Source: Lautropia mirabilis (GTDB lineage Bacteria > Pseudomonadota > Gammaproteobacteria > Burkholderiales > Burkholderiaceae_E). From it: a stretch of 64,000 nt of DNA. A model generated the notes under the pieces. That model was not told where the DNA came from, searched no databases, and worked only from the letters and a program-made list of their open reading frames with translations. The DNA is taken from NCBI RefSeq assembly GCF_900637555.1, contig NZ_LR134378.1:2428001-2492000 (forward strand), read 5' to 3'. The first letter of the stretch is position 1. Every line of letters starts with the position of its first letter. Below, piece after piece: positions 30,524 through 40,345 of the stretch. The position numbers and the translations under genes were made by a program.

Positions 30524-31135
30524 ATGAACGCCACTCCCCATTCCCACCGCCTGCTGCTGGCAGCAGCCCTGGCGCTGTCGGCCGGCAGCGTGCAGGCCGC
30601 CCAGACCACCGGCAGCCAGCCCATCGAGAAGGCTGACCCGGCCGCCATCCAGCCGGATACCGACGTACCGCCCCCACAGCCCATCAGCGATGAGGTGATC
30701 GGCCAGGAATACGACGCTTACCGGCAGAGTGTGAAGGGCCAGAAGATGTATACCGTCAGCTACATCCTGCTGAGCGACGAAACGGAAGCCCGCCAGTGGA
30801 TCGCCCGACTCCGAAGCGGCGCCTCCTTCGAGAAGGCCGCACGAGAGCACTCCAGGCACCCGCTCAGTGCCAAGGAGGGCGGCAAGCTGGGCACCTTCGC
30901 CACCTGCCGCTGGGCCAGGGACACCGTGCAGCTGCTGGACACCCTCAAGCCCGGGCAGATCTACGCCAAGCCCGTCAAGGCCAGCGCCGGCTGGGGCATC
31001 TATCGCCTGGATGCCGTCAAGGCCCTCGAACCGATCAGCTACGCGCAATACAAGGAACAGCTGCTGTCGGCCACCTTCAAACCCGAATGCCCGTGGGTGC
31101 CCCCCGTGACGGTGGGCGTGCCGCGTGAACCCTGA
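30524..31135 (+). CDS. putative periplasmic parvulin-type peptidyl-prolyl isomerase
   Basis: A 203-residue exported protein. A signal peptide covers residues ~1-25, with a likely cut after GSVQA. The mature part resembles a parvulin/PpiC domain: YTVSYILLSDETEARQWI, then GASFEKAAREHS, then a GGKLGTF turn and a C-terminal LKPGQIYAKPVKASAGWGIY, the strand order of PPIC domains. The N- and C-terminal chaperone helices of SurA are absent. Parvulin-type folding activity is inferred from the domain only. Confidence 0.82.
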   Translation: MNATPHSHRLLLAAALALSAGSVQAAQTTGSQPIEKADPAAIQPDTDVPPPQPISDEVIGQEYDAYRQSVKGQKMYTVSYILLSDETEARQWIARLRSGASFEKAAREHSRHPLSAKEGGKLGTFATCRWARDTVQLLDTLKPGQIYAKPVKASAGWGIYRLDAVKALEPISYAQYKEQLLSATFKPECPWVPPVTVGVPREP

Positions 31136-31216
31136 GCCACACGGCATGGACCTGATCACCCCTAAGAGCCCCGACCTGACAGAACGGGGATTTGTGTGAG
31201 CAGCAGGACGGCGACG

Positions 31217-32509
31217 ATGGACCACGACAACGACAGCCACCGGATGGGCCTGGTGGCCGCCACAGCCATGTCGGTCACGATCGTCGTGGGCGCAGGCCTG
31301 CTGACGCTGCCCGGACTCAGCTACGCCCAGGCCGGGCGCCTGGGGCACCTGCCCTGGCTGCTGATGTCCGTCCTGATGCTGCCGCTGCTGGCCGTGTTCG
31401 CCTTCTTTGCGCGGCGGCACCCGTCCGCCGGTGGCGTGGTCGGCTACATCCGCCTCAGCCTCGGGCCCCAGCTGGGTGCCGCCAGCGAAGCCATCGTCAT
31501 CGGCACCTTCTCGCTGGGACTGCCCGCCATTGCCCTGATCGGCGCCACCTACCTGCAGCAGACGCTGCCGGCTCTGCCCGTGGCCGCCACCGCCATCGGC
31601 ATGGTCACCATCGGGCTGCTCTTCGGTATGTTCGGCCTCCGAGTATCCGGCGCCGTCCAGACCGCCATCGCGACGCTGATCGTTCTGGGCCTGCTGGGGC
31701 TCTGCGCCGGCTACTGGCTTCATGCCCCCTCGGACACCGCTCCCGGCACGTCCCTCCTGACAGGCAGCGACATGCTGCCCATGCTGTCCGCCAATGCACT
31801 GCTCGGCGTCCTGTCGGCGCTGCCCCTGGTGCTCTTTGCCTACACGGGCTGGGAAATCACCGCCTTCCTGGCCGAGGACATGCAGGATCCCGCCCGCAAC
31901 CTGCCGCGTTCGATCTGGGCCAGCTTCGTCATCGTCACCCTGCTGTACGTCTTCGTCGCCTGGACGGTAGCCAGCGCCGCCTCCGCCGACGAAGGCTGGC
32001 GACTCGCCCCCATCGCCCAGCTGGCCGACAGCTGGCTGGGCGTTGCCGGGCTTCGGCTGACCGGGATCATCGCCACCCTGCTGATTCTGGCCAATGTCAC
32101 CGGCGCCTTCCTGTCCACCTCCCGCGCCCTGTTCTCGGCCGGGCGCGATGGCCTGCTGCCCCGGGCACTGGCCCACGTGGACCAGCGGGGACTGCCCGTG
32201 CGCGCCATGCTGACAGGCTGGGTACTGTACGTGGTCGTCATTCTCGTCACGCAGACGTCCGGCCTGGGCGTCGAGATGCTGCTGCAGCTGGCCGGCCAGA
32301 ACTTCTTCGTGCTGTATCTGCTGGCGGCCGTGGGCTACACCCGCCTGCAACACCGTACCGGCCCACGTCTTCTGGGCCTCGTCGCCATCCTGCTGGTGCT
32401 GGCCATGATGAGCCTGTTCAGCCTGCCCGACGTTCTCTACTGCGGCGCGCTGGCCCTGCTGGGCCTTTGGGGCGCCCGCAGAACACCCCGTGACGTCGTC
32501 TCCGGTTGA
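31217..32509 (+). CDS. APC-superfamily amino-acid permease
   Basis: Inner-membrane secondary transporter with about 12 predicted membrane segments. It opens with MGLVAATAMSVTIVVGAGLL, whose unwound Gly-rich first helix is typical of APC permeases, and has AYTGWEITAFLAEDMQDPARNLPRS in the middle, the family's conserved loop written here in two parts (helix 6, then acidic loop). It most resembles the YjeH-type amino-acid exporters, though the substrate is not determined. ATG 31217 has AGGA eight bases upstream; a GTG at 31196 in frame is an alternative. Converges with the GspE-like gene. Confidence 0.85.
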   Translation: MDHDNDSHRMGLVAATAMSVTIVVGAGLLTLPGLSYAQAGRLGHLPWLLMSVLMLPLLAVFAFFARRHPSAGGVVGYIRLSLGPQLGAASEAIVIGTFSLGLPAIALIGATYLQQTLPALPVAATAIGMVTIGLLFGMFGLRVSGAVQTAIATLIVLGLLGLCAGYWLHAPSDTAPGTSLLTGSDMLPMLSANALLGVLSALPLVLFAYTGWEITAFLAEDMQDPARNLPRSIWASFVIVTLLYVFVAWTVASAASADEGWRLAPIAQLADSWLGVAGLRLTGIIATLLILANVTGAFLSTSRALFSAGRDGLLPRALAHVDQRGLPVRAMLTGWVLYVVVILVTQTSGLGVEMLLQLAGQNFFVLYLLAAVGYTRLQHRTGPRLLGLVAILLVLAMMSLFSLPDVLYCGALALLGLWGARRTPRDVVSG

Positions 32510-32540
32510 GACGGATCATCCCACCTGAAGCGGGACGGGC

Positions 32541-34388
32541 CTACAGCTCCACCGGTGGCGCGTGCCGCAGCGCCTCATCGATCGTCGTGAGCCCGGCCGC
32601 CACCGCGGCGGCACCCGCCATCCGCAGGGGACGCATGCCATGCTTGATGGCCGCCAACCGCAGCTTGCGCAGCTCCGGCCGCTCGGTGATGTACTGGCGG
32701 ATGCTCTCGTTGTTGGCCAGGATCTCGTAGAGACCGGTCCGCCCGCGAAAGCCCCCCATCCGGCAGGACGGACACCCCACCGGCCGGTAGATGGAGGCCG
32801 GCCGGGGCACGTTGCGGAAGGGCTTCACGAAGTCTGCCCACATCTCGTCCGTCACCGAATCATCGGGCTGCTTGCACTCCGGACACAGCGTGCGTGCCAG
32901 CCGCTGCGCCATCACCCCAATGAGCGTCGACTGCAGCAGATACGCCGGCACCCCCAGATCCAGCAGTCGCGTGATGGCGCTGGGCGCGTCGTTGGTATGC
33001 AGCGTGGAGATCACCAGGTGACCCGTGAGCGCGGCCTGCACCGCCATCTCCGCCGTTTCCAGATCCCGGATCTCGCCCACCATGATGATGTCCGGGTCCT
33101 GACGCATCAGCGCCCGGATGCCGTCGGCAAAGCCCAGATCAATGGCCGGCTGCACCTGCATCTGGTTGAAGCTGTTCTCCACCATCTCGATCGGATCCTC
33201 GATGGTGGAGACGTTCACCGCCTCCGTGGCCAGCGCCCGCAGCGTCGCATAGAGCGTGGTCGTCTTGCCCGAGCCGGTCGGCCCCGTCACCAGCACGATG
33301 CCGTTGGGCCGTCCCGTCATGTCCTGCCAGCGCGCCAGATCCTCGCCCTGCAGCCCCAGCTGCGCAAAGTTGCGTGACAGCACCTCCGGGTCGAAGACCC
33401 GCATCACCAGCTTCTCGCCGAAGGCCGTGGGCAGCGTGGACAGCCGCAGCTCGATCTCGTGGCCATCACCCGCGCGCGTCTTGATGCGACCATCCTGTGG
33501 CCGGCGCTTTTCCACCACGTCCATACGGCCCAGCAGCTTGATGCGGCTGGTCATCGCCGACATCACCCCCGGCGGCACCTGGTAGACGTTGTTCAGCAGG
33601 CCATCGATGCGAAAGCGCACCACCCCCAGATCACGCCGGGGCTCCAGATGGATATCGCTGGCCCGCTGCTCGAACGCATACTGCCAAAGCCAGTCCACCA
33701 CCGTGACGATATGCTGGTCGTTGGCATCGAAATGCCGGCCATTGCGGCCCAGCTCCACCAGCTGCTCGAAATTGTTCTGGACCGCTGTCTGGCCGTTGCG
33801 CTGCGCACTGCGGATCGTCCCCGCCAGATCGAAGAACTCCGCCAGATAGCGCTGCAGCTCCAGCGGACTGGCCAGCACCGGCATCACCCGCCGGCGCAGC
33901 GTGTGCGACAGCTCTGCCACCCATTCCGCCGTCAGATAGGGCTCGGCCGTGGCGATCGTCACCGAATCCGGCGTGACCTCCAGCGGCAGGATGCGATAGC
34001 GATTGGCATAGGCCTTGCTCATCACCTCACCGATGCGCGAGAAATCCACCTTCAGCGGATCGATGCGCACATGCCGCCAGCCGATCTGCCCTGCCAGCCA
34101 CTGACACAGCCAGTCCACATCCAGCATCGCATGCGGAGGGTTCAGCCCCTTCAGCTTGCGCTCGGCAATCATCACCAGCGGATGCCGGTCAGCCGACGAC
34201 AGCAAGGCATCACGCGACAGCGTCTGGCGCGTTTCCTCGCTGATCTCGCCCTGCTCGGCCAGCAGCGCCAGCAGCCGGTCGATCATCAGCCGCCGGCCGG
34301 GCTCACCCGGCATCAGCCGCGTGCCCGCCGCCTGCGCACGCCCCTCCGGCGCCCGCACCTCCATCCCGGCCTCTACCATGCGCACCAC
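32541..34388 (-). CDS. stand-alone GspE/PilB-type ATPase
   Basis: A 615-residue secretion/pilus-assembly ATPase. An N-terminal GspE-II domain (about 75-180) is followed by the ATPase: Walker A GPTGSGKTT, Asp box (VSTIEDPIE), Walker B (DIIMVGEIRD), His box (VISTLHTND). The zinc-binding tetracysteine is formed by CPEC and CPSC. No other type II secretion or type IV pilus genes are next to it, so it probably serves machinery encoded elsewhere. Start codon uncertain: ATGs at 34388, 34379 and 34364 are all in frame. Confidence 0.88.
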   Translation of the reverse strand: MVRMVEAGMEVRAPEGRAQAAGTRLMPGEPGRRLMIDRLLALLAEQGEISEETRQTLSRDALLSSADRHPLVMIAERKLKGLNPPHAMLDVDWLCQWLAGQIGWRHVRIDPLKVDFSRIGEVMSKAYANRYRILPLEVTPDSVTIATAEPYLTAEWVAELSHTLRRRVMPVLASPLELQRYLAEFFDLAGTIRSAQRNGQTAVQNNFEQLVELGRNGRHFDANDQHIVTVVDWLWQYAFEQRASDIHLEPRRDLGVVRFRIDGLLNNVYQVPPGVMSAMTSRIKLLGRMDVVEKRRPQDGRIKTRAGDGHEIELRLSTLPTAFGEKLVMRVFDPEVLSRNFAQLGLQGEDLARWQDMTGRPNGIVLVTGPTGSGKTTTLYATLRALATEAVNVSTIEDPIEMVENSFNQMQVQPAIDLGFADGIRALMRQDPDIIMVGEIRDLETAEMAVQAALTGHLVISTLHTNDAPSAITRLLDLGVPAYLLQSTLIGVMAQRLARTLCPECKQPDDSVTDEMWADFVKPFRNVPRPASIYRPVGCPSCRMGGFRGRTGLYEILANNESIRQYITERPELRKLRLAAIKHGMRPLRMAGAAAVAAGLTTIDEALRHAPPVEL

Positions 34389-34616
34389 CCCATCGTGTCC
34401 ATGGTTTCCGATTAGACCCCGTCAGCGTCTTCGTCACCGCGTGCCCAAGACAGAAGGACAGCACAGACCGGTGCAAGGTCAGACACCCGGACCAGGAAAA
34501 ACATCAAAACGCCAGGACACCCGATGCACATGGGGTCGGACAGCCGGGAGCGGATGGGGCCCGGACAGCCGGGGCGACGGCAGGCATGTGCGGCCGTCAT
34601 CGCCCACCCGGGGTCT

Positions 34617-35672
34617 TCACGGCCCCCGGAACTCCAGCCCCTTCAGTGCATTCATCGCCTGATAGGCATCGCGCACATGCCGCATGGCCGTCCTTGCACG
34701 CGGGCTCACCGGCACCTCGACGACACGCTGTCCATCCACAAAACGCAGCACAACCTTGCGCGCCTGCAGCAACCGGTCCAGCCGCTCCAGTCCATCATAG
34801 TCGTCAAGCGCATTGTCCGACCACCACAGCCCATCCAGATCCTCGCGGGCATGCAGATAGAAACCAAGATCCTTGCCATCGGCCAGGACGCTCACCTTCA
34901 CGTCCCGTGCCGCCCCCTTTCGGGGCGCTACCTTCTGACGACGATGGACCTGCAGCCCCAGATGAAGGCCTTCCTGCGATTCGTCCCGGGCATGGCGCCC
35001 ATCCCGGATGACCAGAAAGATGGGTTCCTGCTCCCGCCCGGGCGGCGTGCTTCGGTCCTGGTACCAGACAATGCCACCCACCCGGTCCTTCTGGCTGACC
35101 AGAAAGCGCAGGGCCGCATCCCGTTTTGCGGTCTGTGCAGCCATCTTCTCTTGCCACACGCCGCGCTTTCGCTCCTCTTCCTTCATCTTCGCCAGCGAGT
35201 CCCGGATCAGCGCGTCTGTCTGCGCCTCCTCGGCCCCGTATGCCAGCCATAGCTGGCGCACACGCTGCTCTTCCTGCTCCCGCTGTCTGACAGCCTTCTC
35301 CAGCTGGAGAATCTCCGGATCATTCAGCACCTTCAGACCCTGGATGACCTGGACAGCCCCCGCGGTGTCGCCCAGCGCCAGCTGGTTGTCGATCCCCTGA
35401 AGAATTTCCTCCCGCTGTGCCGCCACATGCCAGCGCAGCTCGGACAGCGCCTTCTGGTGCTCCACCACCACCTCGTACCCGGCCAGCTCCGGCGTCGGCA
35501 CCGGCACCGATGGTGCGAAGACCCCCTTGCCGAACGGATACAGCAGCAGGTTCACCAACAGGACAAACAGGACAATGCCGACGAAGACCCGGTCCTCTTC
35601 ATCAACAGAGAGGAAATAAAGCCCCAAGGCCCCCAACATGATGATCAACAGCAAGACGCTGCCCAAGACCAT
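34617..35672 (-). CDS. uncharacterised membrane-anchored protein A of a paralogous pair
   Basis: A 351-residue protein that I do not recognise by name. Two hydrophobic segments (residues ~3-21 and 29-46) form a membrane hairpin. Then comes a helical, charged region (65-185, coiled-coil-like) with a VLNDPEI motif at 115-121. A C-terminal domain starts at IVWYQD (201-206). It has a WW pair at 283-284, a basic strand RKVVLRFVDGQ and a final helix ending near YQAM (337-340). The same order of marks occurs in the 473-residue protein encoded 11 bases upstream, so the two look like diverged duplicates and form one transcription unit. No catalytic motif is evident. Confidence 0.8.
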   Translation of the reverse strand: MVLGSVLLLIIMLGALGLYFLSVDEEDRVFVGIVLFVLLVNLLLYPFGKGVFAPSVPVPTPELAGYEVVVEHQKALSELRWHVAAQREEILQGIDNQLALGDTAGAVQVIQGLKVLNDPEILQLEKAVRQREQEEQRVRQLWLAYGAEEAQTDALIRDSLAKMKEEERKRGVWQEKMAAQTAKRDAALRFLVSQKDRVGGIVWYQDRSTPPGREQEPIFLVIRDGRHARDESQEGLHLGLQVHRRQKVAPRKGAARDVKVSVLADGKDLGFYLHAREDLDGLWWSDNALDDYDGLERLDRLLQARKVVLRFVDGQRVVEVPVSPRARTAMRHVRDAYQAMNALKGLEFRGP

Positions 35673-35683
35673 GCTGCACGCTC

Positions 35684-37105
35684 CTAATCGGCCACGCCAG
35701 TGCCCACAGCGCTGGCGTTCGCCAGTCGCTGCTCCTCTTCGTAGCTGGACAGGGCCGCCTCGTAGAGCGTCAGCGTCCGACGCAGGGAATTCCTTTCCTG
35801 AGCGCTGATCTCACGCTCGATCATGCCCTTCTGGCCACCGATCCGCAGCTTGCTCCTGCTCCGGTCGATGATGTCCAGCACCAGCTTGGCCTCGCGCTTG
35901 CCCACCGGTTTGGCCCACCACACCACATTGCCCTGCTCTCCGGACTCGGCACCGATGCCAGCCGGCACCTCCTCCGGCGTCCAGATGATCTCGACCTCGA
36001 AACTGCGGATGGGCAGGGCATTCGGCCCGTCATACTGCACGCGCAGCATCAACACGGGCTTCTGCCCATCCTGCATGCCCAGCAGCAGGAAGAATCCGGT
36101 TCCCGTACTGCATCGCACGCCTTCGCTGTCGTGATACCAGGTCATGGCCCCCTGTGTCGGTCCCACACACGGCCAGCGCTTCAAGCCCTTGAGCTGCTCG
36201 CGTATCCGGGCCTTTCCCTTCGCGACGGCTGTGGCCATATCCGCACGTGCCAGAGAAACGGCATCCTCCACGGGCGGCTTCCTGTCATTGCGCCCCGCCG
36301 TCCCGGGCATCGTGCCTGCACGGCCGGCGTCATCCTCGCCCCGGTTGGCGACGGCCGTGCCAGTACCGGCCACCGTCGCGTTACCACTCACGACCTGCTG
36401 CAGATTCTCCGCCGCCTTCTGCCGATAGCGCTGGACCTCACTGTCATTCAGGCTCTCGAACAGCCCGGCCCGGTCATGCAATTCCTGGTAGCGGCCCTTC
36501 TCCTCCAGATACGCCAGATCTTCCAGCACCGCCTTGCGGTTCGTGGAAAACCACACCACCAGCCGTTCATGCGCCTTCGCCATGCGGTCTTCGGCCTGCC
36601 GCAGCGCCCGTTCCCGCGCGGCCATCGCCTCGTACCGTTCGATCAGCTGCTGTTCGGCAGGACCCCTTTCCGACATTGGCGGTGGGGCTGAAGACTGTGC
36701 TGCCGATGTCGGGGCTGTGGATGGGGCTGCGGACACCAGGGCTACGGATAGGCCGGATGCCCCTTGGTCCGTCCCCTCGGGGGACGCCTCACGCGTCTCC
36801 TCATGACGGGACAGGCTGTCCGCAGGAGCAGACGCCGGCGCTCCTGCCATGGACTCATGGTGTTGCACCGCGGCGGGCGTTGCACCGGGTGTTTCAGGTA
36901 CCGTCGCGGGTGATTCCGGCACGGTCGTAGATGCCGATGGCACCGTCGCGTGTGCTGGCACCACCTTCTCCGTGCTGTCGCCTCGGGAATCAGCCGTCGC
37001 AGGCGGTTCATCATCCTGGCTGAGCCACAGCGCCACCGCGATGATGGCCACAAAGACCAGCAATCCGCTGACCACCAGCAACAGAAAGTCCCACACCTTC
37101 TTCAT
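35684..37105 (-). CDS. uncharacterised membrane-anchored protein B of a paralogous pair
   Basis: A 473-residue protein that I do not recognise. One membrane segment (residues ~7-28) places the rest outside the cytoplasm. Residues 31-150 are a Pro/Ala/Ser/Thr linker with repeated TVPxxP. A helical region (150-240) carries a SLNDSEV motif (218-224). After a second linker, the C-terminal domain begins at MTWYHD (321-326), has WW at 396-397, a basic strand SKLRIGGQ and a final helix ending YEAA. These marks match protein A, encoded just downstream. Extracytoplasmic location is inferred from the single N-terminal helix. Likely first gene of the pair's operon. Confidence 0.8.
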   Translation of the reverse strand: MKKVWDFLLLVVSGLLVFVAIIAVALWLSQDDEPPATADSRGDSTEKVVPAHATVPSASTTVPESPATVPETPGATPAAVQHHESMAGAPASAPADSLSRHEETREASPEGTDQGASGLSVALVSAAPSTAPTSAAQSSAPPPMSERGPAEQQLIERYEAMAARERALRQAEDRMAKAHERLVVWFSTNRKAVLEDLAYLEEKGRYQELHDRAGLFESLNDSEVQRYRQKAAENLQQVVSGNATVAGTGTAVANRGEDDAGRAGTMPGTAGRNDRKPPVEDAVSLARADMATAVAKGKARIREQLKGLKRWPCVGPTQGAMTWYHDSEGVRCSTGTGFFLLLGMQDGQKPVLMLRVQYDGPNALPIRSFEVEIIWTPEEVPAGIGAESGEQGNVVWWAKPVGKREAKLVLDIIDRSRSKLRIGGQKGMIEREISAQERNSLRRTLTLYEAALSSYEEEQRLANASAVGTGVAD

Positions 37106-37734
37106 GCTCTACCCCTGCCTGCCCAAGGCGCATCCACCTGCGGCCATCACCGTCATTCATGGGGTTCGGTGCATCGGCCTTGCGTCCGATGCCCGCTTTC
37201 ATGGGAAAGACACGGACAGCCCCGCATGACCTTAGCAAGCACCTAGCGCCTTCATCTTCCGCAAGCAGACAGACGGACGGCAGGGCCGAACGGCGCGCAC
37301 ACTGCCCATACCAAGGCCCGGAAGTGCGAAGCCACCAAAGGCCTCGGCAGCTGTACGGGGGCAGCTATATGAGGGAGGCGTGACACAAGACCTCCGCCCC
37401 CTTGGCCTCTTGTGTTGTTTCCCTTGATAGCGGCTTCTCGATGCGGAGCACTCGTCAAAGCGATCTTCCAAAAAGGCGCAGGCCCGTCAACGAAGCCGCC
37501 CTCACCAGAACGACAACCAACACAAACCAAAGCGCACCGGGACTGGGTACCTCCACAGGCGCTCTGGAAGCGAAGCGGACAGCATGAGCCGAGGAAGGTA
37601 CCCGGTCACGGGGCGCCCTTCATCGAAGCCGTCTTCCAACAAGCAAACGCCTACCAACGAAGCCGCTATTCGTCTGACGCAAGCCGTGAACGAAGCCCCC
37701 TCTTCCGCCGTACCAAAGCCTCACAAGCCCCAGC
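37106..37734. other. gene-poor gap with recurring cgaagc blocks
   Basis: About 630 bases without a convincing gene between the infC terminator and protein B. cgaagc occurs at 37491, 37571, 37624, 37658 and 37691; the last three are spaced 34 and 33 bases apart and embedded in similar text (caacgaagccgc, tgaacgaagccc). Short open frames on both strands lack start signals and the coding bias of the neighbours. The rpmI and rplT genes expected after infC are not here. Confidence 0.5.
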
Positions 37735-37767
37735 AAACAAAAAAGCGCCTCACAAGGAGGCGCTTTT
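37735..37767 (-). terminator. Rho-independent terminator of infC
   Basis: An 11-bp perfect stem (aaaagcgcctc/gaggcgctttt) with a 5-base loop. On the minus strand it is followed by a T-run, 15 bases after the infC stop. Confidence 0.85.
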
Positions 37768-37781
37768 CATCGGGGAAGCGA

Positions 37782-38303
37782 TCACTTCTTCTTCTTGGGT
37801 GCCACCATCATCACCATCTGGCGGCCTTCCAGGCGGGGCATCGATTCGACCTGGGCGATTTCCTCGATGTCGTTGCGCACCCGTTCCAGCAGGCGAATGC
37901 CGAACTCCTGGTGGGCCATCTCACGGCCGCGGAAGCGCAGGGTGATCTTCACCTTGTCGCCGTCCTGCAGGAAGCTGATCATGTTGCGCAGCTTGATGTT
38001 GTAGTCGCCGTCGTCCGTCTGCGGGCGGAATTTCACTTCCTTGATCTGGACGACCTTCTGGCGGGCCTTGGCTTCGGCAGCGCGCTTCTGTTCCTGGTAG
38101 CGGAACTTGCCGTAGTCCATCAGCCGGCAGACCGGCGGGGTGGCGTTGGGCGCGATCTCGACCAGGTCGACATCGGCCTCTTCGGCCATGCGGCGTGCTT
38201 CACCCAGCCGGAAGACCCCCAGCTGCTCGTTCTCTTTGCCCAGCAGGCGAACCTCGGGGGCGTGGATTTCACCGTTGATGCGGTGGTTGCGTTCGGTAGC
38301 GAT
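37782..38303 (-). CDS. infC: translation initiation factor IF-3
   Basis: Binds the 30S subunit and proofreads start codons. Family sequence begins [13 protein letters not shown] and runs to [10 protein letters not shown], with the linker-region [11 protein letters not shown] place the start at the ATC at 38303: it gives 173 residues, the usual length, and GGAG lies nine bases upstream. There is no ATG, GTG or TTG at the right place; the nearest in-frame canonical-type codon is a TTG at 38357, which would add 18 unrelated residues. IF-3 genes of other bacteria also use rare AUU/AUC/AUA starts so that IF-3 represses its own translation. Follows thrS. Confidence 0.93.
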   Translation of the reverse strand: MATERNHRINGEIHAPEVRLLGKENEQLGVFRLGEARRMAEEADVDLVEIAPNATPPVCRLMDYGKFRYQEQKRAAEAKARQKVVQIKEVKFRPQTDDGDYNIKLRNMISFLQDGDKVKITLRFRGREMAHQEFGIRLLERVRNDIEEIAQVESMPRLEGRQMVMMVAPKKKK

Positions 38304-38375
38304 GCTGATTATCTCCGAATGAACTGGACGAAAGCCGGCAGCAGGCTGCCGGCCCAAGGGCGATGAGAAAAGACC

Positions 38376-40286
38376 TCAGTTCGCCTTCTCTGCCACCTGC
38401 TGCGCCAGCAGGCTGGCGAAACCTTCGAAACTCATGCTGCCCAGATCCTTGCCCCCACGGGCGCGGACGGCCAGCGTGCCTGCCTGCCGATCCTTCTCGC
38501 CGACCACGACGAGATAGGGGATCTTCTGCAGGCTGTGCTCCCGGATTTTATAGCCGATCTTGTCGCCCCGCAAATCCGAAATAACCCTAAATCCTTGTTT
38601 TATCAGCCGTTGCCGGATGTCCTCGGCATAGTCGGCGGCCGTGTCGGTGACGGTGAGCACCGCCACCTGCACCGGTGCCAGCCAGGTGGGCATGGCCCCG
38701 GCATGGTGCTCGATCAGCATGCCGATGAAACGCTCCATGGATCCGACGATGGCGCGGTGCAGCATGATGGGACGACGACGGCTGTTGTCCTCCGCCACGT
38801 ACTCAGCGTCCAGGCGCTCGGGCATCATCGGGTCATACTGGATGGTGCCCACCTGCCAGGCGCGACCGATGGAGTCCTTCAGGTGGTACTCGATCTTCGG
38901 ACCGTAGAAGGCGCCTTCGCCGGGCAGTTCTTCCCAGGCCACGTCGCAGGCGGAAAGCGCCGCACGCAGAGCGTTCTCGGCGCGATCCCAGGCCTCGTCG
39001 GTTCCCAGACGCTGCGTCGGGCGCAGCGCCAGCTTCACCGAGACATCCGTAAAGCCGAAGTCACGGTACACGGCCATGGCCTGCTGGTGGAAGGCGGTCA
39101 CCTCGGCCTCGACCTGCTCTTCGGTACAGAAGATGTGGCCGTCATCCTGCGTGAAGCCCCGCACCCGCATGATGCCGTGCAGCGCACCCGACGGCTCGTT
39201 GCGGTGGCAGGAACCGAACTCGGCATAGCGCAGCGGCAGATCGCGGTAGCTGCGCAGCGACGCATTGAAGAGCTGCACGTGGCCCGGGCAGTTCATCGGC
39301 TTGACGGCGTACTCGCGCTTTTCCGACTCGGAGAAGAACATGTTCTCCTTGTAGTTGTCCCAGTGGCCGGAACGCTTCCACAGGTCCACGTCCAGGATCT
39401 GCGGGCAGCGCACTTCCTGATAGCCGTTCTTCTGGTACTTCTCGCGGATGTACTGCTCGATGCGCTGCCAGATGGTCCAGCCACGCGGATGCCAGAACAC
39501 CATGCCCGGGGCTTCGGCCTGGGTGTGGAACAGATCCAGGTCCTTGCCCAGCTTGCGGTGGTCGCGCTTCTCGGCCTCTTCCAGCATGTGCAGGTAGGCG
39601 TCCTGGTCTTCCTTGCGGGCCCAAGCCGTGCCGTAGATGCGCTGCAGCATCTCGTTGTTGGCGTCGCCGCGCCAGTAGGCGCCCGCCACCTTCATCAGCT
39701 TGAAGACCTTCAGCTTGCCGGTGGACGGCACGTGCGGCCCGCGGCACAGGTCCACGAAACGCCCTTCGCGGTAGAAGGTGATGCCTTCCTCGGCCGGAAT
39801 GGACGCGATGATCTCGGCCTTGTACTTTTCGCCGATGGACTCGAAGTACTTGACGGCTTCCTGCCGGTCCCATTCCTCACGCACCACGGTCTCGTCCAGC
39901 TTGGCCAGCTCGTGCATGCGCTTCTCGATGGCGGCCAGATCCTCGGGCGTGAACGGGCGCTTGTACGCAAAGTCGTAGTAGAAGCCGTTCTCGATGACCG
40001 GGCCGATGGTGACCTGCGCCTCGGGGAACAGATCCTGCACGGCGTAGGCCATCAGGTGTGCCGTGGAGTGCCGGATGATGTCCAGGCCTTCCGGGTCCTT
40101 GTCGGTGACGATGGCCACCTCGGCGTCCTCGCTGACGGTGCGGGACAGATCGACCAGTTTTCCGTTGACGCGGCCGGCAATGGCGGCCTTGGCAAGTCCG
40201 GGACCAATGGCGGCGGCAATTTGCGCCACCGTGACAGCATCATCGAAACGGCGCTGCGAGCCGTCCGGCAGGGTAATGATGGGCAC
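38376..40286 (-). CDS. thrS: threonyl-tRNA synthetase
   Basis: Class II aminoacyl-tRNA synthetase charging tRNA-Thr. 636 residues: N-terminal TGS domain ([12 protein letters not shown]), the editing domain with [10 protein letters not shown] and the HxxxH pair, a catalytic core with motif 2 ([15 protein letters not shown]), VKPMNCPGH with a zinc-binding Cys, and a C-terminal anticodon-binding domain. Full length. First gene of the thrS-infC unit with a clear promoter upstream. Confidence 0.98.
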   Translation of the reverse strand: MPIITLPDGSQRRFDDAVTVAQIAAAIGPGLAKAAIAGRVNGKLVDLSRTVSEDAEVAIVTDKDPEGLDIIRHSTAHLMAYAVQDLFPEAQVTIGPVIENGFYYDFAYKRPFTPEDLAAIEKRMHELAKLDETVVREEWDRQEAVKYFESIGEKYKAEIIASIPAEEGITFYREGRFVDLCRGPHVPSTGKLKVFKLMKVAGAYWRGDANNEMLQRIYGTAWARKEDQDAYLHMLEEAEKRDHRKLGKDLDLFHTQAEAPGMVFWHPRGWTIWQRIEQYIREKYQKNGYQEVRCPQILDVDLWKRSGHWDNYKENMFFSESEKREYAVKPMNCPGHVQLFNASLRSYRDLPLRYAEFGSCHRNEPSGALHGIMRVRGFTQDDGHIFCTEEQVEAEVTAFHQQAMAVYRDFGFTDVSVKLALRPTQRLGTDEAWDRAENALRAALSACDVAWEELPGEGAFYGPKIEYHLKDSIGRAWQVGTIQYDPMMPERLDAEYVAEDNSRRRPIMLHRAIVGSMERFIGMLIEHHAGAMPTWLAPVQVAVLTVTDTAADYAEDIRQRLIKQGFRVISDLRGDKIGYKIREHSLQKIPYLVVVGEKDRQAGTLAVRARGGKDLGSMSFEGFASLLAQQVAEKAN

Positions 40287-40345
40287 GACGAAATGAAGGT
40301 AGAGGTTTTCTGAAAACGCAGAAAGGCGATTGAAGCAAGCTTTCC

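Noticed and set aside
37232-37945. Several short open frames in the infC downstream gap
   Set aside because: They overlap each other on both strands, cross the infC terminator or infC itself, and lack start signals.
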